From assembly GCA_030765055.1 (NCBI GenBank), contig CM060953.1, positions 10,711,045-10,775,044 of the forward strand: a stretch of 64,000 nucleotides of DNA. The letters are read 5' to 3'. A model generated the notes under the pieces. It was not told the DNA's origin and did not search any database. It saw only the letters and a list, made by a program, of their open reading frames with translations. The DNA comes from Mantis religiosa. Taxonomy: Eukaryota > Arthropoda > Insecta > Mantodea > Mantidae. The position numbers and the translations under genes were made by a program. Position 1 is the first letter of the stretch; every line of letters starts with the position of its first letter. This document shows, piece after piece, positions 45,643 to 57,600 of the stretch.

Positions 45643-48600
45643 CTGAAACATAAATACTACATATCAGATCAATGTTCTACAACCTATTACTACAAATTAT
45701 GTGTGATTGGAGGAATTTAGCTTCAGTGATATCAAAATTAATTAAAAAAAAAGCTATTTATAGTCAATTTTTAACACTTATTCACTTACATTTTTATATT
45801 ATTGAGGGAAAAGGAAGGGAATAATAATAGACAGAATACTGAAATTCTGGTATAAGTGCATTAAATTTTTCAACATAGTCTCCATGTAACTCTACACACT
45901 TCTCCCAGCAATGCTCTCATCTCTGTAACCCGTCCAAATAGTACTCACCATTTTTCAACATAGTCTCCTTGTAACTCTACAGACTTCTCTCAGCAATGTT
46001 CTCATCTCTGTAACCCATCCAAATAGTACTCGGCATTTTTCAACATAGTCTCCTTATAACTCTACACACTTCTCCCAGCGAAACTCCCATCCCTGTAACC
46101 CGTCCAAAAGGTACTCTGCGTTTTTCGACATAGTCTTCTTGTAACTCTACATACTTCTTACAGCGATGCTCCCATCTCTGTAATTCATCCAAATAGTACT
46201 AGGCATTTTTCTCTGCAAAATAATTGTTCAGGAAGGTGATTGTCTCTTCATTTGACGAAAATCTCTGTCCTCCGAGCGCAATTTTCAGATGAGGGAACAA
46301 AAAGAATTTGCTTGGGGCTAGATGTGGTGAGTCAGGCAGTTCAAACTGTAATTCATGGATTCTCGCCACATTGTCTTGGTGAAACAGGATTTTCTTTTTC
46401 AGCAAATGTGGCTGTTTTTCCGCAAGTTCTGCCTTCAACTTGTCAAGTAATTATGCGTAGTATGCTCCTGTAATGGTCTTTCCTTTTTGAAGATGATCAA
46501 TTAAAATAACTCCATGACTATCCCAAAAAACAGTCACCATCACTTTTCCAGCTGAAAAAACAGTTCTTGCTTTCTTTCGAGGCGGTTCACCCTTTGCAGT
46601 CCATTATTTGGACTATATTTTTGTTTTGAGCTTATAATGGTGTATCCAAGTTTCATCTACAGTAATTAATCGGCATCAAAACTCGGATTTATTGAACCTA
46701 AACTGCGCCAACAGAGCATTGGAAATGTTCACTCAAACGCATTTTTAGTCTAATGTTAGCAAACATGGCACCCAATGCGTGGACAGCTTTCTCATGTCTA
46801 AATGTTGATTTAATATGTGACAAACACGTTCTTGTGACATGTTCATAGCCTCTGCTATCTCTCTCACTTTAATTCGGCGGTCGTCTAACACCATTTGATG
46901 AACGTTGGCAATGTTTTTGTCGGTAGTTTCAGTTTTTGGACGTCCCGAACATTCATCGCCTCCCAAGCTCTTACGGCCACGTTTAAATTCAGATGGCAAA
47001 AAATTTCACTGTGGTAAATGATGGTGCAGAGTCCCCATACACAGAATCCAACTCATCTTTGATTTGCGTAGGCATCTTGCCTTTCAAAAACAAATATTTA
47101 ATGACAGCTCAATACTCAATTTTGTCCTTTTTCATAAAAACACTCACATCAACTCACTCAAATGACTGTTGTATAACAACTGAGTGTCCAAAATGGCTGA
47201 AACTTTGGTGAGTAACTGTCAACAGATGAACAACGAAATTGACTAGCTTTTTTTACAAGTGCTGCCATCTTCATGTCAATTTTGGAAACTTTTCAGACCA
47301 CTCTCATATAAATATTTTACAAGTGTTATTACAATAATAATTATTTTTGGTCAAATCACTATGTAAGAAATGATATTCTTGATCTCCAAATTCTCTAGAT
47401 AAATTCCTAACTGAGGAATTTATTAATGATTTGGGGTTCACCCATGGCATTATCTATGACAATTAATTGAACAAAAAGTAATTACCACCTTACTTTTTCA
47501 ATACTTAATACAAATGTAAAATTACTTAAATTAGAGACTGGAGTTACCTGTTAACTGTTTGTCGTTGCTCAAAATATTCATACTCGGTATCTGGATATGG
47601 CAGGTTGTCTTCTTCTTCTTTATGGCATTTTCGACCACAAAAATAGCCAGTTACAAATCCCACCACCAATGCAGCTACTGAACCTGCTACTACTGCCATT
47701 GCCAAGGTTTCAACAGAATACTGTGGAAGAGGACTGTCCGCTGCACTTACTTCTGGACCTGTACAATAAAAACCATTTTCATTAAAACTGCCACTGCAGA
47801 ATTTATTTTACAAAATTTATATTGTACTTAAAGTATTTGTTTTTTCTATTCTACATTATTTAAACCCTTGAGTATGTAAAGCATTTTTTGGTTACATGTC
47901 AGTAGAACTTTCAAGTCATTACCAAAGTGGCTACATGCAGTTATTTAGCACTATTATTCCGAAGAAAGATCCATACCTTAATTTTTAATTTATAAATGAG
48001 GTGAGGTTATGTGAAAAATACAAATATTTGAGTAATTATTAATTTTTAGATGAGTCGTATTTATTACACATCTGCTTCACTTTTGTACCTATTTTGAGGA
48101 CATGTTTCGCAAATCATCGTTTGCATCTACGGCTCTTATGCGACTAAAGTTTGATCCAGCGGTGTGGGTAATTCTGGGGTTGCTGTTGCCATCTGTTGAT
48201 TTAGTGATGAACTTAAATGTGGGATTCTCTTCTGGCGGGATTTCAAAGTTCATAAGTTGGTTTTTATGTTTTTCTATGTATATCCTCTCCCATATGACGA
48301 GTTCACTATGTTTTTGTACGTATTTTAGTAATTCTGTGCTATCTTCAATTTCATGATTTTCAGACCAGAAATGAGCTGCTATTGCGGACTTATCAATATT
48401 TTTGTATCTTAAGTGCCTGAAGTGTTCTTTCTTTCTAGTGCCTATGTTTCTTTTTGTCCTCCCTATGTAAATTTTTTCACAGTCTTTGCATAGAAGTTCA
48501 TTGAAAGCACACATGATTGCCACATGTTGGATAAAATAGCAAGGCTATTCCCTCCAATCACAGTCGCTGGCGGAGTAATATAAGGTGCGTTCAGATAGAA

Positions 48601-51600
48601 ACGAGCCGGAGACATAATTACAGAAACCAGTACCTGTATGTTAGAAGTATTGGCCCTGGCTGTTGAGACACTTGTCCCACTCATACAAGGCGGTGAATGG
48701 CTGTCTCATAGAAGTCCCAGGGCTGCGATGTGAGCAAATTCCGCACATACAGCTGGACATCATTGTCCGAGGTGAATTGTTTGCCCTTCAGAACCTTTTT
48801 AAGGGGACAAAAAATGGCATAATACAGGAAGAGACGTCTGGACTGTATGGAGGGTGTCCGAGAACCTCCCATTTGAATTTCTGCAGGAGTGCCGCAACTG
48901 TGAGCCGTATGAGGCTGGAGCAGTATGGCCCCAGGTAAGATTGCCTGGTCATTTTTATTTGAACACTTGGCAAAGGTTGGTCCAGGATTGAGAGTAAGCT
49001 GCACATTCACTGTTGGCCCGGGCTGCAGGAAGTGTATCAGAAGGGGGCCATCTTGGTTGAAGAATGTCAGCATAACTTTTCCTGCTTCAGGATGCTTCCA
49101 CTGGAGACTTTGTTGTTTTGATTCTGGTTCGAACTGATGACACCATAACTCATCTCCAGCCACCATTCATGCCAGGAACTCATTCCCGTCACTAGCATAG
49201 CGCTGCAGATGACCAAGACAGTGGGCCATTCGACATGCTTCCTGGTGTGGTTGAAGACTGTGGGGCACCCATTGGGCACACTTTGCGCAAGAGCAGTCGT
49301 TCCTTCATGATGGTGTGAACACTTCCAATGCTCAATCTGACCTCGGTGGTCCTGGGTAATGAGTGCAACAACCAGCTAGACTATGTCATCGGTAATGCAG
49401 TGTGGTGCTACAGACCGTGCATCATCGGCTAATTACACCCGTCCTGCCCTGAAGTGCTTGTGTCATGCCTTGACCCTTGCAAGGGACATGCAGTGTTCAC
49501 CATACACTTGTGACATTTGTCGATGAACAATCGTTCCCCCTACTCCTTCCACTGTCAGAAAACAAACAGCACCTCTTTGCTCTTCTTTTGACGCCTCCAT
49601 TTCACTGTTTGCAATGCGACTGGCAGTGTTGGATGGTTGATGCCTACTGCTGCTAGGTTTGTATAGTCACGTGATGTGCATGCATGCCTTCTAGCGATGG
49701 GCTGTGAACTTCGATGCTCTGGTCGGAACAACATGTTCCGACGATATTACCATCCTGTCACCGGTTTGCACATACCAGACTCCGGCTCATTTATTTTTGA
49801 ACGACCCTTATAAATTTTCTCGTTTTCTTTACATCGCTACATAAAGTAAGCATGTTACCGGTACACCAGCTCATTTATCATTTTATTATTCAAACTACTT
49901 TGTTGCTTATAAAAACAAAATCGTATTTTGCTGCGTGAGATGTAGTTACATTACATTTACCATATTAATATTGAGTTTTGTAGAGGATGGAATTTTATTA
50001 CTTTCTATATTACGTGCCTGATAGATAGAAAAGATATTGCAATCCATAAAAAAATTTGATAGCAAAATTGGGTATCGAGGTCTGCTGAATCCAAATTTTC
50101 AAGAAAATGCTCCTTCCCAGCTAATCTACCTTTTAAATAGAAAAATTTACTAAAAAATGGTATTATATTTTCATTACAATACCATTTAGTTAGGATACTT
50201 GGATATTCTTTCCTATCTTCTGCAAAACATTTTTCTAAAATAGCTACAAAGTCATTTTCTTTTGACTGTAAGACCTGGAGTCCTGTTATATCCAGCTATG
50301 TTGTATACTTACCGCTATGTTCCTCTTCATCTTGCATTATGTTTATCACTTCTCCATCTGGGACATCTTTCCCAGCTCGACCAGAGTCTTGATTAAATGA
50401 TTTGGGATAATTTGATGACAGTCCGCCCACACTTCCTGCATCTTTTCCTATCAGTTTACCTGAGAAAAGAAATTATGGTTATGGCATATTAAATTCACAG
50501 AATTTGCTTTACTATGATCTTTTTATAGATATCCCATTATCTTACACAGAAAGGCAGTTAATGGAAATAGAGATGGCAGAATAATCATGTGATGAAAATC
50601 ACTCTTTGGCTGGCTGGCTGGCTTCTAATGTATGATGTAATCAGAAACATAAAAGCTTGGAGCTTGCAGATTTCATGTTCATATCATGTAAATATGATAA
50701 CATGAAGCAAGCCATTACAAGGGGTACTATTTATATTTTGAGCCTAATAATTAAAACAAAGTAAATTCTTATTGCATTGATAGTGTTGACATGAGAAATT
50801 CAATGCCATGGCCGGGATTTTAACAACAGATCTCCTGGTTTCTGTGTAGTTGCTCTTACCCATTGAGCTACCACGTCATGACATTAAATTCTCCAATTGA
50901 CTCATATATTTCCCCGGTAAACCACTAGGGGCTCTCGCATTCGACATACACCGTTTGTGGCAACTTACTATCGTAAGTACTTGAGTCCCAGGCTTCACCA
51001 TTTAACTTAATTGATGGAAATTAATCATTTCTTCACACTAGGCATATACTGGCTAAGGTATTGGATTGATAGAGTTGACATGAAAAATTCAATGCCATGA
51101 CTGGTATTTGAAGATCAAACCAGTACATCCGTGGTTCAAACCCCAGCTGTAGCATTGCATTTTTCTTGTCGACTCTATCCATCCAATACCTTAGCCTATT
51201 CCAATGTGTAAGGACTATGATACAATGAAGCACAAAATTAATATTATTTGGAGTCGAACTAGTACTCAGTGCTCCACTTATTGCTAGTATTTACCTAGAA
51301 TGCGTTTCGTTAGGATCTTCCTAACATCATTAGCTGTTGTCGACTAATAGATGTTGGTTTGGTGAACTCATTGGAGGCGATAGGTGCGTCTCTGTCGGTA
51401 TCTTGATGAACTTGAAATTTGGGTTTTCTTCAAAGGTAGTGTCAAAATTAAACAATTTTCTTTCATACTTTTTTATGAAGATTTTTTTCCACGCGGTTAA
51501 TGCAGCTGGATCTTGGACACTTTTTAATAAGTGGATTTCTCGTTCTATATCATGATTCTCCTTCCAAAAATGGTATGCTACCGCCGATTTATCTATTTCT

Positions 51601-54600
51601 TTGTTCCTGATGTTCCTAAAATGCTCTTTAAGCCTAATGTTCAAGCTCCTTTTTGTTTTTCCAATGTAAAAGTTGTCACAGCCTTTGCAGTTTATCTGGT
51701 ACACACCTGATGTTTTGTCTGTGGGTATCTCCTTTGTATTATGTGATTTCAAAAGGTGTTGTACTCTAAATTTGTTCTGTGGGGCCAAAGTAATATTGTG
51801 CTGTTTGAAGACATTTTGGAAAAGGTGTGTAGCTCTGGGATGATATGTAAATTTTCTGTATCAAGTTTCATTGCTGATTGGGGAAAGAGTAGTTACTTGT
51901 TTGCATTTTTGTTGTCTTTTGAATTTATCAATTTTCTTTTTGACCAATTCAGCACGGAATCCATTGTATTCTGCAATGTGAGTGATATTATTGTACTCTT
52001 TGATACATTCCATCTTATATAGAATAAAAAGAAGTATTTCAGAAGTATTTCAAAAGCAACGTTGCAGATGATAAAATAGAGGAATACATCAAATTAACCA
52101 CCCTATGTATTGAACAAAACAGCTTCACGTTCTCCAGCAAGATCTTCCAACAAACAGCAGGCTTGGCCATGGGTAACCCTCTTTCACCATTACTAGCTAA
52201 TCTGTTCATTAGTAATTTGGAAACACACATTACTAAAGCCTTTCCACATATTTTCAAATGTTGGCATAGATATGTCGACGATGTGTTTGCGATAGTCCCT
52301 AGAAGACTAACCGAGAATTCTATAAAGTTGCTAAACCTACAAGAAAAATCCATAGTTTTCACCATTGAAGTAGAGCAGGATGAATGGCTACCTTTTCTAG
52401 ATTTGAAAATCATTAGAACACCAACAGGATTACAATTTGGAATATACCGAAAAGCAACACATGTTGACAATTACATTAAATGCAACCCATTCAACCCAGT
52501 ACAACATCAATATGCAGTATTCCATAGTTTAGTTCACAGATTAATCAACATTCCGCTAACAAAAACAGAATATGAACAGGAGTACGCTCACATACACCAG
52601 GTTGCCGAACTGAACAACTATAACACAAATTTCATCAAAAAACTGATCTATAGACACAAAAGAAACAAATACTTAAAGGACATTACTACGTTAAAAAAAC
52701 TAGAAAGCCCAAACACCAGATATGGAAAATTTACATTTCATCCAAAATACTTCAAAAAATTTGAAAAGATATTTAAGAGCTTCAACATAAAATTAGCCCC
52801 TCAAAACAAACACAACATCCGCAACTTACTAAACCACCCTCTAAAAAATAGCACACCAAAAACTTAATTATCAGGCATTTACCAAATGAGTTGCCAGGAT
52901 TGTGACAAGATATACATTGGTAAGACCAAAAGGAATCTAGGAACAAGAATGAAAGAACACTTCAGAAATATTAAATTCAAACAAATGGACAAGTCGGCCG
53001 TAGCACATCACTTTTGGTCTGAGAATCACAACATAAAACCAGAAATAGAACTGATCAAACAGGCAAACAAACCTCTGGAACTACAGATTTGGGAAAACAT
53101 ATTTATTACGAAAAAACAGGACCTCTTGATGAATTTTGAAATTCCCGCGGTAGATGACGTCATCAAACTTACCAGGACGTTAGATGGCAGCACAACACCA
53201 AGCCAGATGCAGACACCGGATGCATCATCAGTCTACCACAGAGCTGACGATAGGGGAGAAGTCCCCAGAAACTAGTCTTCATAAAAAACTTGTAAGTGGA
53301 GAAAAGTATATACAAGGTTGACTCACTTGCCTAATTTTAGTAAAATTCCATCTTGTTTAAAGGTACATTAACAAGCCTGTAAGTTAAACTGTTGATAACA
53401 GCATGCATGTGCAGTTCCCTTAGCCTGTATATGGCTAGTGTGAAGAAATTATTAATTTCCATCAATTAACTTAAAAAAGTAAATTCTGATTGAAAACTGT
53501 TTATTGTTTTTCAAAATATTCTTCATTATGATCAATACACTTTTGCATTCGTTTCAACCATTTGTCAAAGCATTTATTCCAGTCTTCTTGCAACACCTCC
53601 AAAACATGGTTTTTGAAGGCATCGGTGGCTTTTTCTGCCAAAGAAAATCGTCCATGCAATTTATTCTTGATATTTAGGAACAAAAAGAAGTCATTGTGTG
53701 TCAAATCAGAACTTGGTGGAGTTCACATACTCCATTATTGTGTTAGCCCAAATAATGAGTTAAGGTTCAAAATTTTTCCTTGTGCATTTTTTCATCTGAT
53801 ATAGTGCCTCAGATTATTTTCTGTTTCTATACTTGATGAAGTCTATGACTGGTGGTATTTTGAGGAGTTTGACAGTTCTCACTATAAACAGGATATTGAA
53901 GCTATCGAACATTGCAGGTAAAAGTGTATCCAGGTAAAAGGGGACTATAGAGAGATATAATTCCGCCCCCTTTTTTTTTCATAGATGAGACTACCCTCAT
54001 ATAGTTAGGGAGCCTCATGAACATAACTTGAACTTGAAATTTTGGTTTTAATATGTCAAAAATATTAACAAATACGAGGGTTGATCAACAAAGACTGAGA
54101 TTTATTTTTTTCTGTAGCTTCCGTGATAGTTCCATGTCTGTAACATAAATATTAAGAGCGGGTTTTATGTATAATTTCGGTAGGCGGAAGCACTCTTGTA
54201 TTGGTAGGTTGGTAGTCATACTCTATTTTGTAGACCGTACATGCATTTCGCATACCAGACAATGAAGGTGACGCAAGAGGAGCAGTCCAGCGCATTCAAA
54301 TTCTGTTTTCGTTTAAACCATACAGCCACCGAAACTTAAAAGCTGAAGCAAGGGTACAGTGAAGATGCATTACCTCATGCAACAGTGTTTAGGTGGTTCA
54401 AGGACTTCAAAGAAGGCCGACTTGTCAGTGTTAAGCAAGGTGGGCCTGGTGTTTCAGCTTCTGCTGTGACTAAGTCAACATTAACACAGCTGCTGTGATT
54501 GTCCGAGAGGATTAGTGCATTACATTACGTAACCTCAGTGAAGTGTTGAGAATTTCATATGGCAGTGTGTTTAAAATTATGCACGACCATCTCCATATGA

Positions 54601-57600
54601 CCTGAGTTTGTGCTTGTTGGGTACCACCTCTGCAGACTCTCAAACAAAAGGTTGTGCGAATGGAGACAAGCCGTGAGGTGCTCTGTCTCTTTGCTAATGG
54701 AGGAGATGCATTTTTTAAATCGATTATCACCGCTGATGAATCATGGCTGCATAGTTATGATCCTGAGGGAAAACAAGCCATCACAATGTGGAAATCGCTA
54801 GGTTCTCCAACACCAAAAAAGTCAAAAGTTGTTCCATCTGCAGAAAGAGTGATGGTGATCACATTTTTTGACTGTAATGGAATGATTTACCAGCATGCAG
54901 TTCCCCCTCACACTACTGTTACAGCACCATACTACACGTCAGTATTGGCTACACTGAGGAAGCACATTGCAAAGTAACGACCAGAGCTTTCTCGGACTGG
55001 GTGGCGACTTTATCATGACAATGCACGGTCTCATGTCGCATGCAGTTCCCCCTCACACTACTGTTACAGCAGCATACTACACGTCAGTATTGACTACACT
55101 GAGGAAGTACATTACAAAGAAACGACCAGAGCTTTCTCGGACTGGGTGGCGACTTTATCATGACAATGCACGGTCTCATGTCGCATGCAGTTCCCCCTCA
55201 CACTACTGTTACAGCAGCATACTACACGTCAGTATTGACTACACTGAGGAAGTACATTACAAAGAAACGACCAGAGCTTTCTCGGACTGGGTGGCGACTT
55301 CGTCATGACAATACACGGCCTCACGTCAGAGTTTCTGGCTTGATTCAACATTACCTGTATACCACATCCACCTTATAGCCCCGATCTTGCAGCCTGTGAC
55401 TTTTTTTTTATTCCCATCACTAAAGGCAAAGCTTAGGGATATTCAAATTGACAACGCTGAAGCAGTGCTCAGAAAAGTGAGGCGATTCTTGAGGACCTGA
55501 CAAAGAATGGTCTGCAGCACGTGTTTTATAACAGAGGCGCTATAAAAAATGCATTGAAATAGAAAGGGACTACTTTGAAAAAGATCATGTAGACAATGAA
55601 TTGCAGTTATAAATATCTGTGGGAAAAAAATCAGTCTTAGTCTTTGTTTATTAGATAGTTAACATGAGTTATACATACTAGCTGGGCAAGAAGAATGAAC
55701 TCCTGTTGCTATACTTTGATAAAAGTATTTTTCATCATTCCAGCGAGGAGCTCCAACTGCTCGACATTTGGCGTTTTGCTTATCCCAAGCACAGTAAGGA
55801 TCTTGTAGGGCAACACATTCACTACAAAAGAAAATGTACCACATGAGTAACATATAATTTAATTATTACTTTTAAAATGTAATAAAAAGGTTATTATAAT
55901 AAAAATAATGTATATCTTAAGTACGCCATAAACCACGTGACATGTGGTACCATGAATTTCAAGTTGGAAAATTCAATAAAACATTTATGGAATAAAAAAA
56001 TAATGTAGTTGGACTTTTCTTTGACCTATTAAAAGTTATTGATTGTGTGCAACATAATGAAAAAGCTGCAGCATTACAGCATGAGAGAAATACATAAAAA
56101 TATCATTGCATTGTATCTGTACCTAGTCTTGCCATAAATACTGTTACAAATTTTTGACATATACTGTACATCCTGTTTGGCACGTAAACAATTGCGTGTA
56201 TGCACAGCTTACCCTTGAACCATTGTTAGCTTGCCTTTGAAAGAGGAAGTATTTAGCTCCAGGTCTCACCATGGAATGGGGTGATTATGAAAATTGTGTG
56301 GCCATCAATGCGTTGCATAAAGTTGGAAAGTCTGCAAGTGACGTTTTCAAGATGCTACAAAAGCTGGAAATCAGCCGTTTGTTTGTGTACTGCTCCATTG
56401 AGCAATTCACTACAAATGGGACTGTAAAGGATAGGCCGAGGGAGGGTCGACCATGCAGTGTCAGGACTCCAGCAGCACAAAAAGCAGTGCCAGCTCGTGT
56501 TCGGAGAAATCCTGTGCGGAAGCATGCTATCTTGTCCCATGAAATGAACATTTCAAAAAGGACAATGTCCAGGCTTCTGTCAGAGGACCTTGGACTAAGG
56601 GCTCATCGCCAACATAAAGGACATTATCTTGACACACACCTAAAGAAGCTAAGAGTGTTTAAATGTCAACATCTCCTACAGTTATATGTGTTTGGAGGAA
56701 TTTAGTAACAGTGACATCAAAATTAATCTCAGAAACTATTTGTAGTTGGTTTATTAATACTCGTCACTTACTTGTAAGTAAGTAACGAGTATTAATAAAC
56801 CAACTACAAATAGTTTCTGAGATCTCCTACAGTGTTACGCTCAAAATATTCATCGGAACATCCTCTTCACTGGTGAGGTTTTCACTATTGAGTCTTTCAA
56901 TGTGCAAAATGACAGGGTTTATGCATCATCATCTCAGGAAGCCAGTAATAAGGTTCCTTAAGTTCAGAGGGCCCATCATCCCTCCTCAGTGATGGTGTGG
57001 TGGGGGGTGAATTATTTTGGTACCACCCAGCTACACTTTCGCAAAAAGGACGTTAAAACTAGTGCCAGAGTGTATGAAAGCACTGTTTTGGGGCCTATTG
57101 TCAAGAACTTGAGTGGTACATTGTTTCAAAACCGACCATGGACTTTCCAGCAGGATTCTGCCCCTGCCCACAAGGCCAGGTCAATGCAAGCATGGCTTCA
57201 GCGTCATGCCCCTGACTTCACTTCGCTTGAAGATTGACCCAGTAGCAATCCGGACCTGAATCCATTGGACTACCGACTGTGGTCACTGCTTGACGGCATC
57301 ACCTACAAAAGAAGACTCCCCACCATTGGAAGTTTAAAGCGTTCCTTGTCAGCAGTGGCAGATTTCCCCCTGAATGTTGCCCATTCCACCATAGACGAGT
57401 AGCCACAAAGACTCAGAGCCTGTATCCGTGCAAAAGGTGGCCATTTCGAAAAGTGATTGGTGCTGTGTGTAACGAATGCCTGTAGATACAACTTACTAAA
57501 AGCCAATTAAAATATTCTGCATGGTATTTCTGTTTTTCACTTTTCAAGTTGTAACCGTATTTATGGCTAGACTAGGTAAAAAGTACATTTATAAACAATA

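Larger units (their letters stand above)
52017..53344 (+). mobile_element. PLE-5, inserted in PLE-6 with 10-bp duplication
   Basis: ATTCCATCTT occurs at 52007-52016 and 53345-53354. The 5' end (ATAGAATAAAAAGAAGTATT) is an inverted copy of the 3' tail seen at 13482-13501, a feature of Penelope elements. It is otherwise RT from its middle through GIY-YIG and hammerhead. Confidence 0.9.
51290..53418 (-). mobile_element. PLE-6, Penelope-like element interrupted by PLE-5
   Basis: Minus-strand RT-tail sequence at 53418-53345 (YRLVNVPLNK) continues at 52016-51790 and then GIY-YIG at 51788-51330 once PLE-5 and one ATTCCATCTT duplicate are removed. The 5' end is truncated. Confidence 0.82.
54075..55659 (+). 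mobile_element. M8, mariner element next to the Sema1a PSI exon
   Basis: Subterminal inverted sequence (ACAAAGACTGAGATTTATTTT and mate) and TA at both edges. Its right edge lies 19 bp from the exon at 55679-55821. Confidence 0.78.
56122..57576 (+). mobile_element. M1A, DD37D mariner-like element in a Sema1a intron
   Basis: TIRs CCTAGTCTTGCCATAAATAC and mate lie between TA duplicates (56120-56121, 57577-57578). It is the most complete copy of the M1 family, interrupted by a palindromic insertion at 56682-56821. Confidence 0.9.
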
